A stretch of 64,000 bases of DNA from Clostridium algoriphilum. GTDB lineage: Bacteria; Bacillota; Clostridia; Clostridiales; Clostridiaceae. Of the stretch, positions 52,125 through 61,251 are shown in pieces. The stretch spans positions 1 to 64,000 of the forward strand of contig NZ_JAIZZK010000003.1 in assembly GCF_020443705.1 (NCBI RefSeq), given 5' to 3'. A program made the position numbers and the translations under genes. Positions within the stretch are counted from its first letter, which is position 1. Each line of letters starts with the position of its first letter. The notes below the pieces were generated by a model that saw only the letters and a list, made by a program, of their open reading frames with translations, was not told where the DNA came from and made no database searches.

Positions 52125-53405
52125 ATGAAGAAACAATTATCCGTAAACTTAGGTAATTTGCTATTATCTTTATCAGAAGTAACAGATTTAGCAAATCCCT
52201 TGGTTGCGCAGCATCAACATAGAACAGCATTTATTGCACTTGAATTATCAAAAACAGCCAATTTAGAACCAGAAATTACAGAGAATATTTTTACTGCTGC
52301 ATTATTACATGATATTGGTGCAATATCCGTGGAAGAAAAAATAGCTATTCAAAATTTTCAAGAAATAGATGAAAATATTCATACGATAAGAGGGGAATTA
52401 TTATTAGAACAAATACCATGGTTAAGAAAGATTTCAAAGATAGTAAGAAATCATCATAGGAATTGGAATGATTGGAAAGATGGTATAGAAAATCCAGTAG
52501 TTTTTTCTTCTCAAATCATTTTGTTATCTGATTATGTTGAGAGATTAATAGATAGAAATAAATATATCTTACATCAAATTAACGATATAGTATCAGCAAT
52601 AAAAAAATTATCAGATACAGTTATAAATAAAAATATAGTAACTTATTTTCTTGATTTATCTAAAAGAGAGGAATTTTGGTTAGATTTAACTTCTCCTAGG
52701 TTACATTCGTTGTTATTGCACAACGGGCAGTTTAAAAACATGCAAATAGAATTAGAAGATGTATCATTAATATCCAATTTGTATCGGGATCTAATAGATT
52801 TTAAGTCGAGATTTACAGCTACTCATACATCGGGTGTATCAGAATGCGCAGTAATGTTATCTGAATTATTAGGACTTGCACAGTTAGATGTAAAATCAAT
52901 GATGATAGCAGGAAATTTTCATGATATAGGTAAATTAGTAATACCAAACAGTATTCTTGAGAAGCCTTCCAAATTAACGGTTGATGAGTTTGCAATTATA
53001 AGGTGCCATACTTATCATACATTTAGGACGTTAAATTCAATTGGTGGTTTGGAACGAATAGCTGAGTGGGCAGCTTATCATCATGAAAAATTAGATGGAA
53101 GCGGGTACCCATTTCATCTTACTAATGAAGAAATTGGCACCGGTTCCAGAATAATGGCTGTTGCAGATATATTTACAGCCATATCCGAAGATAGACCTTA
53201 TAGAAAAGGAATGGATAGAAACGAAATTTATAAGATTATAAAAACACAAGCAAATGATAATTTATTGGATAAACGGATTGTTGAATTACTATTCGACAAC
53301 TATGAAGTTATAAATACACAAGTAAAAATAAGACAATCAAAAGCGTTGAATTTTTATGAAACACGGTTTTTATCAATAATTTATGAGAGTCAGCGTAAGA
53401 TATAA
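52125..53405 (+). CDS. Tandem HD / HD-GYP phosphodiesterase
   Basis: 426 residues. A first HD region (HRTAFIALELSKTANLEPEI...ALLHDIGAISVEEK) is followed by a second with FHDIGKLVIPNSIL and the HHEKLDGSGYP signature near residue 318. HD-GYP enzymes hydrolyse cyclic di-GMP. No receiver domain or membrane helix is seen. Divergent from a histidine kinase, so it may respond to it, but it lacks the usual phospho-receiver. Confidence 0.92.
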   Translation: MKKQLSVNLGNLLLSLSEVTDLANPLVAQHQHRTAFIALELSKTANLEPEITENIFTAALLHDIGAISVEEKIAIQNFQEIDENIHTIRGELLLEQIPWLRKISKIVRNHHRNWNDWKDGIENPVVFSSQIILLSDYVERLIDRNKYILHQINDIVSAIKKLSDTVINKNIVTYFLDLSKREEFWLDLTSPRLHSLLLHNGQFKNMQIELEDVSLISNLYRDLIDFKSRFTATHTSGVSECAVMLSELLGLAQLDVKSMMIAGNFHDIGKLVIPNSILEKPSKLTVDEFAIIRCHTYHTFRTLNSIGGLERIAEWAAYHHEKLDGSGYPFHLTNEEIGTGSRIMAVADIFTAISEDRPYRKGMDRNEIYKIIKTQANDNLLDKRIVELLFDNYEVINTQVKIRQSKALNFYETRFLSIIYESQRKI

Positions 53406-53517
53406 ATCATTTTGTTATAAATCTTTAATAGGCTTTTGATATTTCTTCAATTGCCTATTATCTCATTAAACACTATATTTCCTCTGTTTTTTATGTCCTT
53501 GCTCACATATTAATTGG

Positions 53518-53548
53518 CCTTCCATAGAATAAATCGCTAACTTTATTT
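53518..53548. repeat. 31-nt dispersed repeat, copy 1
   Basis: CCTTCCATAGAATAAATCGC and TAACTTTATTT; an identical copy lies at 58916-58946. Both are intergenic. The function is unknown. Confidence 0.55.
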
Positions 53549-53569
53549 CATTAGAGTAACCCAGAAGTT

Positions 53570-53929
53570 TTACATATGTGTAGTCACACCCAGAATATAA
53601 GAAACAAGCCAAATACTCCATGCAAATACACTAAATCTATAGAACTTATTAAGTAAATTTTTATATTTTTTTAATACGAATACTGAACCAATTGCATTAA
53701 CTAACATAAATAATAAAGCAATAAATCCTAATATATCATGAATTCCTAACCTAACCATACTCCCACCAAGCTCATACATTATTAAAGTTCCTAATATATC
53801 ACAAGCTAAACCTATACAAAACATAACAACATGCCAAGGAAGCAAAGTTTTTCTTTTGACTTCATTTAAAATAGAAACTGTATAAAAAATTAATGCTAAA
53901 TTCACTAAAATTATTGAGATAACTAACAT
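53570..53929 (-). CDS. HsmA-like (TIGR03987) membrane protein
   Basis: 119 residues with four helices. KTLLPWHVVMFCIGLACDIL and TLIMYELGGSMVRLGIHDIL place it in the small TIGR03987/HsmA family, with His/Asp in membrane. A partner in heme or redox response has been proposed for relatives. Function uncertain. Confidence 0.65.
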   Translation of the reverse strand: MLVISIILVNLALIFYTVSILNEVKRKTLLPWHVVMFCIGLACDILGTLIMYELGGSMVRLGIHDILGFIALLFMLVNAIGSVFVLKKYKNLLNKFYRFSVFAWSIWLVSYILGVTTHM

Positions 53930-53972
53930 TTTTCACCCCTCTTAAGAAATTATTATATAATATTGTATTAGA

Positions 53973-54308
53973 CTATACAAAAACTATCTGAATTGCAATC
54001 ATATATATAGCCGTTCCACCTATTATACTAATTAAATTATTACGCTTCCATATGTGCAAAGCTGCTACTACAACAACTCCAATTACTTCAGGCATTCCAA
54101 AAGGGAATGCAGATAAATGAACATTTCTTAAGCAATAGATTATAAGCATAGCCATAATTGCTGGTGGTAAATAATTTCCTATGTACACTATATATTTGGG
54201 TGTAGGTTTACCTTTTCCAAATAAGATAAAGGGTGCTACTCGCGTCCCAAATGTAACAACTGCGATAACTAATATCGCACTTAGTGTATAGTTTACGTTA
54301 ACATTCAT
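53973..54308 (-). CDS. azlD: Branched-chain amino-acid export subunit AzlD
   Basis: 111 residues with four helices (ILVIAVVTFGTRVAPFILFG, LPPAIMAMLIIYCLR). AzlD is the small partner of AzlC. Its start overlaps the azlC end by 11 bp, so the two are coupled. Confidence 0.92.
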   Translation of the reverse strand: MNVNVNYTLSAILVIAVVTFGTRVAPFILFGKGKPTPKYIVYIGNYLPPAIMAMLIIYCLRNVHLSAFPFGMPEVIGVVVVAALHIWKRNNLISIIGGTAIYMIAIQIVFV

Positions 54309-55017
54309 TCTTTATCTCCTCCCTACTTAATTTATAAGTGCTCCTAACTATTTGTTTCTTGAATAACATTAAAGCTGCTGTTATAAGTATCATAGATGGC
54401 AAAATTAAATTATTAGTTCCAAATATTAAGAGTGATAAACTAGTAGCTGAAACCCCAATTAGTACTGGTAAATGCGTTTTGTAACTAGCCCACTGTTCTA
54501 CAAAAATAACCACAAATAAAGCTGTCATTGCAAAATCAATTCCCTTTGTATTAAATGTAATCAGTGACCCTGCAATAGATCCAATAAGCGTACCAATTAC
54601 CCAATATATTTGGTTTAAAAATGATATACAAAATAAAAATAAATTGCTGTCGACACCCTCAGGTGCTTTTGCAGAGCATAATAGTGAGTAGGTCTCATCA
54701 GTAAGCGAAAAAATCATATACGTTTTTCTCTTTCCCATGGCTTTGAATTTATCTATAAATGATAATCCGTAAAAAATATGTCTTATACTCACAAACAGAG
54801 TCATCAAGGCTATTTCAATAAGTCCTGCCCCACTTGTTAATAAGTTAATAGCTATAAACTGTGTAGACCCTGCATATACAATTGTACTCATAAACACTGT
54901 CCACAAGAAATTATATCCAGATTTTTGAAATAGCAATCCAAAGGCTAATCCAACTGATAAGTATCCTACCATAACTGGAATCGTTACTGGAAATGCTGCT
55001 TTTAGTGCTTTCTTCAT
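54298..55017 (-). CDS. azlC: Branched-chain amino-acid export subunit AzlC
   Basis: 239 residues, about seven helices: TIPVMVGYLSVGLAFGLLFQ, AGSTQFIAINLLTSGAGLIE and RHIFYGLSFIDKF. With AzlD it exports leucine, isoleucine and valine or analogues. No Lrp/AzlB regulator is next to it. The gap up to 55281 includes a hairpin-free AT-rich stretch. Confidence 0.93.
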   Translation of the reverse strand: MKKALKAAFPVTIPVMVGYLSVGLAFGLLFQKSGYNFLWTVFMSTIVYAGSTQFIAINLLTSGAGLIEIALMTLFVSIRHIFYGLSFIDKFKAMGKRKTYMIFSLTDETYSLLCSAKAPEGVDSNLFLFCISFLNQIYWVIGTLIGSIAGSLITFNTKGIDFAMTALFVVIFVEQWASYKTHLPVLIGVSATSLSLLIFGTNNLILPSMILITAALMLFKKQIVRSTYKLSREEIKNEC

Positions 55018-55247
55018 GTTAGTTCCACCATCCTTTGGTCCATAAAAGTAATCATAATTATGTATATTATAGTATAAATTTGTCTAATAATCAAAGTTCA
55101 GCTCTAGAAATCACATAAAAAAACCATCTTAATGTGCAGGTTTTTATTTTTAAATCTGTCTACTTTAAGTAGAGCATATCACTATTGTGTTACATTCACA
55201 TTATTACTTACCGACATAAATAACATAGAATTTATAAAAATAAAAGA

Positions 55248-55312
55248 TTCACATTTTGAAAAATTAAGAATATAATACAATTAGATAGTTAGACGATTAT
55301 CTAACCATCTAA
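55248..55312 (+). promoter_or_regulatory. sdpRI promoter with SdpR-type operator
   Basis: TTCACA (55248-55253), 17 bp, TATAAT (55271-55276), then a palindrome TTAGATAGTTAGA (55281-55293) / TCTAACCATCTAA (55300-55312). The position just after the -10 fits an autorepressor operator. Confidence 0.65.
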
Positions 55313-55334
55313 TTAAATTTAAGGAGAAGGTAGT

Positions 55335-55634
55335 ATGTCAATTCTAAATTTACCATTTAAAGCACTTGCAGATCCAACAAGAAGGAAAATTATTTTATTA
55401 TTAAAAGATGGTGATTTGACTGCAGGAGAAATAGCTGAGCATTTTGATATGACCAAGCCAAGTATTTCTCACCATCTCAATGCATTAAAGCAATCATTGC
55501 TTGTAACTGATCAGCGCAAGGGTCAATATATTTATTATTCGCTTGATACTACAGTATTCCAGGAAGTTACTAATTGGTTTTTTAATACAGCACATGTTAA
55601 TAAAGGAGGAGCTGAAAATGAAAAAGATAACTAG
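55335..55634 (+). CDS. sdpR: ArsR-family autorepressor SdpR
   Basis: 99 residues with the ArsR HTH: LNLPFKALADPTRRKIILLL and EHFDMTKPSISHHLNALKQS. No metal-binding Cys pair. With SdpI downstream it resembles B. subtilis SdpR, which is sequestered by SdpI when the SdpC toxin binds. The operator is upstream. Overlaps the SdpI start. Confidence 0.9.
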   Translation: MSILNLPFKALADPTRRKIILLLKDGDLTAGEIAEHFDMTKPSISHHLNALKQSLLVTDQRKGQYIYYSLDTTVFQEVTNWFFNTAHVNKGGAENEKDN

Positions 55635-56283
55635 TTTTATAAAAAAAGATTGGCTAATTTTAATTCTTATTGTATTAGGATTTGCACTTGGAGCATATTT
55701 CTATCCTTCACTTCCCGATAAAGTACCTATACACTGGGATTTACAAGGACAAGTAAACGGATATGGAAATAAATTTATGGGAGCTTTCGCCATTCCATTA
55801 GTGAATTTAGGAATTTATTTATTATTTATTGTACTTCCTTATATAGATCCTAAAAGAAAAAATTATGATAGCTTTCAGTCAACTTATCAGTATTTAAAAT
55901 GCCTATTAGTTATATTTTTACTTGGAATACAAATGACTATGTTTTTAATAGCTAGAGGTGTTGTAATAAATCAGTCAGTTTTTATACCAATATTGGTTTC
56001 ATTGCTATTTATTGCAATAGGAAATGTTATGGGAAGATTCAAATTCAATTACTTTGTAGGGATAAAAACTCCTTGGACGCTCGCTAATGAAGAAGTATGG
56101 AGAAGAACTCATAGGATGGCCGCGCCGATATGGGTTATAGGAGGTATCTTAAATATATTATTAACTATTACCGGAATGAATTTCAATGGAATACCTTTCC
56201 TTATTATTCTAGTAGTAATTATTGTTATTCCGACTGTATATTCATATGTTACTTATCAAAAAATTGATAATGTAAACAAATAA
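55618..56283 (+). CDS. sdpI: SdpI-family immunity and signalling protein
   Basis: About 221 residues from ATG 55618 (AAAGGAGG before it); it overlaps the sdpR end. Six helices including the DUF1648 N-terminal motif LPDKVPIHWDLQGQVNGYGN and an SdpI-type KTPWTLANEEVWRRTHRMAA. It confers immunity to a pore toxin and can sequester SdpR. No sdpC toxin gene is in the window. Confidence 0.9.
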   Translation: MKKITSFIKKDWLILILIVLGFALGAYFYPSLPDKVPIHWDLQGQVNGYGNKFMGAFAIPLVNLGIYLLFIVLPYIDPKRKNYDSFQSTYQYLKCLLVIFLLGIQMTMFLIARGVVINQSVFIPILVSLLFIAIGNVMGRFKFNYFVGIKTPWTLANEEVWRRTHRMAAPIWVIGGILNILLTITGMNFNGIPFLIILVVIIVIPTVYSYVTYQKIDNVNK

Positions 56284-56472
56284 GAATATTACAGATTGTC
56301 AATGCAATATATTTATTAGTAAATACACGTTCACCACGTTACAACAATAAGAAAGATATTAAAAAGTGAACATTATATTCTAAATATATGATAAATGGGT
56401 ATTACTTAAAGAGAGGAGTAGATAAATCACTTTTAAAATATCTAAATTAATTTTTTATAAGGGGGTATAAAA

Positions 56473-56799
56473 ATGTTTTGTCCAAAATGTAAATGTGAAT
56501 ATAGAGAAGGATTTGATTTCTGTTCCGACTGTAAAATCCAATTAGTTGAAGAATTGCCAAGTGAAGAATTGGAGAATGAAGAATTTGAGTATATAGAACT
56601 TATTACTATAGCAGTAACAAGTGACCTTTGTATAATACCTATAGTTAAGTCAATTTTAGATTATGGTGAAATAAAATATTTTATTAAAGGAGAGAAGATT
56701 AGAAATATTGCTGTATTTAATAATATTATGGAAATACAAGTTCCCTTAGAGGATGTTCAGAATGCAAAAGACTTACTAAAGGACTTGGATATAAAGTAA
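56473..56799 (+). CDS. Zinc-ribbon DUF2007 protein
   Basis: 108 residues. An N-terminal zinc ribbon (MFCPKCKCEYREGFDFCSDC) is followed by an acidic linker and a DUF2007 (putative signal transducing) domain (ITIAVTSDLCIIPIVKSILD...IMEIQVPLEDVQNAKDLL). ATG 56473 follows GGGGG. Function unknown. Confidence 0.8.
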   Translation: MFCPKCKCEYREGFDFCSDCKIQLVEELPSEELENEEFEYIELITIAVTSDLCIIPIVKSILDYGEIKYFIKGEKIRNIAVFNNIMEIQVPLEDVQNAKDLLKDLDIK

Positions 56800-56928
56800 A
56801 GAGCCTATATCTGTTGGAATGAGTTTACAAAAAAATCTCCAATTAAAAATTATAACTATATTATTTTGTGTATTACCGCAATAAAGGCACAATATTCATA
56901 AAATGTGTATTAAGGGGAGCATATCATT

Positions 56929-57063
56929 TTGCTTCCCTTAATAACTGTCATATTATTAACACTGTTCTTGATCATCGCCTTTATTTATAAGAATCTCTAT
57001 AATGCGAATATGTGTTCCCATTGTGGTAATAATATTATTATAATATATATTATTTCAGTGTAA
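56929..57063 (+). CDS. 44-aa membrane peptide with a half zinc knuckle
   Basis: A TTG at 56929 (AAGGGGAG upstream) gives LLPLITVILLTLFLIIAFIY, one helix, then CSHCGNN, and a hydrophobic tail. The single Cys pair suggests truncation of a zinc ribbon, so it may be a remnant. From 57064 to 57276 are two tiny frames (MSFKKDLNNIYDQS and MDLLDQFINALAFWKD) that look like a broken gene. Confidence 0.35.
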   Translation: MLPLITVILLTLFLIIAFIYKNLYNANMCSHCGNNIIIIYIISV

Positions 57064-57276
57064 AATTTGATATACTTAGGAGAGTGAAAATGAGCTTTAA
57101 AAAAGATTTAAACAATATCTATGACCAAAGTTAAACTGGTACTAAAAAATGGATTTATTAGATCAATTTATAAATGCACTGGCATTTTGGAAAGATTAAA
57201 GAATATAGTATTTAATATTAATAACTACAACTTGTTATAAATTAAGATGATATAATCTTTTAAGGTGGTGAAGTAG

Positions 57277-57570
57277 ATGGAAGATAAAATATTTGATTTA
57301 ATGAGCAAAATGTATAAAGAAATGAATTCAAGATTTGATGAAATGAATTCAAAATTTGATGTAATAGATTCAAAGCTTGATAAAAAAACTGACAAAAATG
57401 ATATTGTTCGACTTGAAGATAAATTAGATAATAACTCTAAAGCTTTATTTGATGGGTATAAGCTAACTTATGAAAAATTAACTGAAATCAAGAAAAAGTT
57501 AGAAGATGTTTCAATTAAGGTAGAAAAACAAGATATTGAGATTAGGGTTATAAAGAATATTGCAAATTAA
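57277..57570 (+). CDS. Coiled-coil protein
   Basis: 97 residues, GGTGG site upstream. EMNSRFDEMNSKFDVIDSKL repeats every seven residues, followed by a further heptad region. Almost wholly helical and charged; a dimerising coiled coil as in phage tail or small regulatory proteins. No family assignment. Confidence 0.65.
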   Translation: MEDKIFDLMSKMYKEMNSRFDEMNSKFDVIDSKLDKKTDKNDIVRLEDKLDNNSKALFDGYKLTYEKLTEIKKKLEDVSIKVEKQDIEIRVIKNIAN

Positions 57571-57767
57571 TTTTAAAGGTGCCCTATGTTACAATAGAAC
57601 ACCCTTTTAGATTTTTCATGTGTATCACTCTAACCTAGATTTTAAAACCTCATCAGTGAAATTTTGTTAACCTTTTTATTGATTAAAGCCTTTGAAACTT
57701 CGTAAGTTATATAAATAAAGCCCTTTAAATATACAAATCATTGAATTCCTCATGGCATCTTTCTAAG

Positions 57768-58424
57768 TCAATTCCTGTTTGCTTCTAACAAACATTCAAA
57801 AGAATCTATATGTCTATCACAAAGTAGCTGCATTTCTTCTTTTGATTTATCTGCTGATTCATCATATACTCCAATGGTATAAAAGCCTGCATCTTTTGCC
57901 GTTTTCATTGCATAATCGGCATCTTCATAAACCACAACATCTGATACATCTGCTCTCATTTTCCGCGTCGCAAGATAATAGCTATCCGGTTCACTCTTGC
58001 CAACTCCAACCTCATCACAACATACCACAAAAGAAAAATATTGTAACACTTCAACACGTCTTAGTGCTGCCTCTGCTAATTGTAATGGTGTAGCTGTGAC
58101 CACACACATAATTACGCCATCTCTTTTTAATTTTGAAAGATATTCTTTCACATATGGTTTTAATGGCATTTCATACTTGTACTTATCCTCAATTAATCCA
58201 TTAACATCAGAAATAACCTGCTTCACGCAATCTATGATTCCGAATTCTTTTCTGAAATAATTTGCAGATTCTGTCATAGACATTGCACTTATGATTTCAC
58301 TTAAATTTTCCGGAGCTTTAATTCCTTTTCCTATCAAATAATCCTTTCCAAGATTTTTCCATGCAGGCATAGAATCCATGATGGTACCATCCATATCAAA
58401 AATAGCATGTCCATATTTTCTCAA
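57768..58424 (-). CDS. HAD-family phosphatase (phosphoglycolate phosphatase-like)
   Basis: 218 residues. Motif I DMDGTIMD, a helical cap, Thr in VVTATPLQ (motif II), KSEPDSYYL (motif III, Lys) and VVYEDADYAMKTAKDAG (motif IV). A subclass IA HAD hydrolase, possibly acting on sugar phosphates. It is alone; the substrate is unknown. Confidence 0.92.
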   Translation of the reverse strand: MRKYGHAIFDMDGTIMDSMPAWKNLGKDYLIGKGIKAPENLSEIISAMSMTESANYFRKEFGIIDCVKQVISDVNGLIEDKYKYEMPLKPYVKEYLSKLKRDGVIMCVVTATPLQLAEAALRRVEVLQYFSFVVCCDEVGVGKSEPDSYYLATRKMRADVSDVVVYEDADYAMKTAKDAGFYTIGVYDESADKSKEEMQLLCDRHIDSFECLLEANRN

Positions 58425-58468
58425 TATTCCCCTCCATTTATAATTTCTGAAGTCATATCACTTATATA

Positions 58469-58801
58469 TTATTTATAGGTCTTACCAATTTTGTAGTCTA
58501 CATATCCCTTCGTTTTACTTTTCATTATTAGTAAAAGATTAATAAACGGGAATGGCAAAAATCCCACTATAAAAAACACCTTATCTAAATTAAATATGTA
58601 TAATGATATTCCGTATATAATAAGATATAGAGAATTAAATATTGAAAACTTTAATTGCAACCTAAAAAATTCTCTTGGTCTTATAACTGTCATTTCACTT
58701 GTTCTACTGTATTCCCTAATAAAATAAGTAACTTTATCTCTACATAAAATACAATAAATTAAATAAACTACTCCTAGTAATACATATACTATCTTATTCA
58801 T
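58469..58801 (-). CDS. Hypothetical three-helix membrane protein
   Basis: 110 residues: N-terminal helix (MNKIVYVLLGVVYLIYCIL), a charged loop (REYSRTSEMTVIRPREFF) and two more helices, ending KIGKTYK. No family recognised. It lies 45 bp upstream of the HAD gene on the same strand. Confidence 0.6.
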   Translation of the reverse strand: MNKIVYVLLGVVYLIYCILCRDKVTYFIREYSRTSEMTVIRPREFFRLQLKFSIFNSLYLIIYGISLYIFNLDKVFFIVGFLPFPFINLLLIMKSKTKGYVDYKIGKTYK

Positions 58802-58915
58802 GTCGTTTCAGCATCACCTTTCAAAATCAAAATTTATTGTGTCCTTATTCAATTATACTACATAGTAATGTAATTACTTAGATATTTAACATAGTTATAT
58901 ATAAATTGACATTGA

Positions 58916-58946
58916 CCTTCCATAGAATAAATCGCTAACTTTATTT
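58916..58946. repeat. 31-nt dispersed repeat, copy 2
   Basis: Identical copy of 53518-53548, same strand. Confidence 0.55.
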
Positions 58947-59062
58947 ATCATTTTTATTCATAAATTTCAATTGAATATTAGGATTAGCCCATATTTAATT
59001 TTTTCACTTTTCCCTTGAAAATTTCACGGCCAAATAGGACAAAATGAAAAAATACACAGAGT

Positions 59063-59100
59063 AAAAGCTTATCGAACAAGTATATGTTCGATAAGCTTTT
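59063..59100. terminator. Strong bidirectional terminator hairpin
   Basis: AAAAGCTTATCGAAC (59063-59077) and GTTCGATAAGCTTTT (59086-59100) are perfect 15-bp arms with an 8-nt loop. Confidence 0.75.
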
Positions 59101-59254
59101 ATAGATCTTTTTCATGCAAATTATCTAACCCTACTTTTTTGGATTTTAAATAATATGTTACTACACCTGTTATAACAAATATAAGTAAACATAATAATAT
59201 AATACTTGACTCCAAAATTATATTTAGCATTTTTAATAATTCCATTTCTGGCAT
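59099..59254 (-). CDS. 51-aa single-helix membrane protein
   Basis: ATG 59254 after GGGAG begins MPEMELLKMLNIILESSIIL, a helix to VTYY, then a polar tail ending HEKDL. The stop overlaps the terminator stem by 2 nt. No family recognised. Confidence 0.45.
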   Translation of the reverse strand: MPEMELLKMLNIILESSIILLCLLIFVITGVVTYYLKSKKVGLDNLHEKDL

Positions 59255-59362
59255 ATACTTTCATCTCCCAAATAATACATATTTGAAAGTATATCCAATA
59301 AAATACTATTTAATCATATTCTTAAACATAATAGAGGCACTTAATTTATTAATAGTTCATGT

Positions 59363-59623
59363 TTAGATTTCTTTTTTAATAGAACATAAAGAAAATGTAC
59401 TCCCCTTTGATTGCAATTTTTGTTTAATAATTCCTCTAAATAGTGATTCTTCTGTATATACAACTATAAGAGTAAATATTATAATAATTATTACTTCAGA
59501 TAATGATAGTTCCAACTTCTTGTAGAACACCTTGTCGGTATCCTCATCTTTTATTGATTGTAGGTAACCCTTAATATTACTGCAAATAACAAATAATTGG
59601 AGTATTAACATCAATATTATCAT
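59363..59623 (-). pseudogene. CPBP (CAAX/Abi) protease fragment
   Basis: Two hydrophobic stretches and VVYTEESLFRGIIKQKLQSK, the EExxxRG motif of CPBP intramembrane proteases. The family needs about 200 residues with further His motifs; here the frame stops at 86, so it is a truncated relic. Its start overlaps the L,D-transpeptidase end. Confidence 0.6.
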
Positions 59624-60971
59624 ATATCTTTTTTGCCAAACTAGATGGTGAATTTATACAACCATGAGAACCATTTGTTTTGTATATACTCCCACCAAAC
59701 TTATTTCTCCAAGTTGCAGGATGTATACCAATTCCACCATTAAAGGGCATGAATTCACTTACGGGCACACTGTAACCCTCACCCTTTAGTGTGGCATTTT
59801 TTTGTTTGTATTTTAATTTATAAACCCCTGTTGGTGTTCCATAATCTATGCTTACATTACCAGTGACAACATCTCCTTGTACAACAAGAAATCCATTCTT
59901 ATAAAACCATAAATGCTGTTTTGTAATATTAATTTCTATGTAGGTATTCCCGATATCATTAACATTATGAGATGTAGCGGTTTGAGTAAAGCGGGGCTCC
60001 TTTGTTATGGTTTGCCCACTTTTTATAGCAACAATTAAATCTTTGACTTCTCCTGCGCGGTCAACCAACCATCCATAATCGCCACCACTGACCTTTACTG
60101 TTGCTCCTACTGATGTAGCAAAATTTCTTTCCTTACCAATTGTATTATAATTATCGTCCATTTCGCTTACATATTTGTCCATTTTGTTTTTATCAAATGT
60201 AATTTCAAGTTTTTCGTTAACACCAAGCCAGTTATGTATTATAGAACCATCTAAAACTTCCTTACCTCCAGTAAATGTATAAGTAATTCTTGAAGCTACA
60301 TATTTATTAAGCAAAATTTTGGTGTCTATAACTTTTGCGGAAGTTGAAGTGAATTTTGGACTTATGTAATAATTTTTAGTATTTAAATTTATTGTTGTTT
60401 CTACCTTAAGGATTGCATTTACTACATTTGCATACAAAAGCCTTCTATTTACTTTATTTCCCTTAACTTCCTTTACAATTATATAGCCCTTATCTGAATA
60501 TTTAAAGCTAGCATTTTGAGGTTCAATTATTTTCTTGCTATCAAAACAAGAGAGCTTGTCAAAATATTCTTTTAATAGTTTATTATCATAGGTCACTATG
60601 CCATTCATTTCATAGGTTTTAGATTTAAAAAGTGCAAAAAAACACGTATAAGAATTCTGATTGTCTTTTAAAGCTTGAATTTTACCCTCTGCATTATATT
60701 TCAAATTAATGTCACTAGCCTTGACTTGTTCACTCACACCGTTTCGTTCTTTAAGTTTCAGTGTATATGTTTCGCTTTTCATTAATAATTCTTTATCTAC
60801 TTCCACTACGGTTTTACCAGAAGCATTAATGCCATTAATTATAGAACCATAATAAAAACGATTGCTAAAATACATTGATATACCCAAATATAGAACGAGA
60901 AAAATAGAAAAAGAAATTATACTAACTTTTATAGTTTTTTTGTGATTGTGTATTGTTGTTTGTATTTGCAT
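59577..60971 (-). CDS. L,D-transpeptidase with PG-binding domains
   Basis: 464 residues. One N-terminal membrane anchor (VSIISFSIFLVLYLGISMYF), two repeats of the YoaR/PG_binding_4-like region, and a C-terminal YkuD domain with HPATWRNKFGG and the catalytic SHGCINSP near residue 435. It crosslinks peptidoglycan through L,D bonds outside the membrane. ATG 60971. Its end overlaps the CPBP fragment's start. Confidence 0.92.
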   Translation of the reverse strand: MQIQTTIHNHKKTIKVSIISFSIFLVLYLGISMYFSNRFYYGSIINGINASGKTVVEVDKELLMKSETYTLKLKERNGVSEQVKASDINLKYNAEGKIQALKDNQNSYTCFFALFKSKTYEMNGIVTYDNKLLKEYFDKLSCFDSKKIIEPQNASFKYSDKGYIIVKEVKGNKVNRRLLYANVVNAILKVETTINLNTKNYYISPKFTSTSAKVIDTKILLNKYVASRITYTFTGGKEVLDGSIIHNWLGVNEKLEITFDKNKMDKYVSEMDDNYNTIGKERNFATSVGATVKVSGGDYGWLVDRAGEVKDLIVAIKSGQTITKEPRFTQTATSHNVNDIGNTYIEINITKQHLWFYKNGFLVVQGDVVTGNVSIDYGTPTGVYKLKYKQKNATLKGEGYSVPVSEFMPFNGGIGIHPATWRNKFGGSIYKTNGSHGCINSPSSLAKKIYDNIDVNTPIICYLQ

Positions 60972-61128
60972 AGGACACCTCTTTTAATTTAAGATTGCAT
61001 GTAATTATATTCCAACATATAATAAATTATGAAATAATAGGACAGAATTTAGAATGTGTAAACTATCGAAATTTGTTTTTAGGTGGTCTTTTATCACCAC
61101 CAATAGGAGGTAAGTATTATCCAGTAAT

Positions 61129-61224
61129 ATGGGCATAATAAAACTGGATGATAAACATGCCATAGGAAATTTACATATGTGGATACAAGAAGCTTTTCAA
61201 TTTGATAATGAAGCAGCTAATTAA
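61129..61224 (+). pseudogene. Short gene remnant
   Basis: MGIIKLDDKHAIGNLHMWIQ and EAFQFDNEAAN ends at TAA 61224. It reads like the last residues of a larger enzyme. The remainder of the 60972-61251 gap shows SPPIGGKYYPVIWA in another frame and nothing else. Confidence 0.25.
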
Positions 61225-61251
61225 AAGATATTAAACCATGGAGGGGATAAA

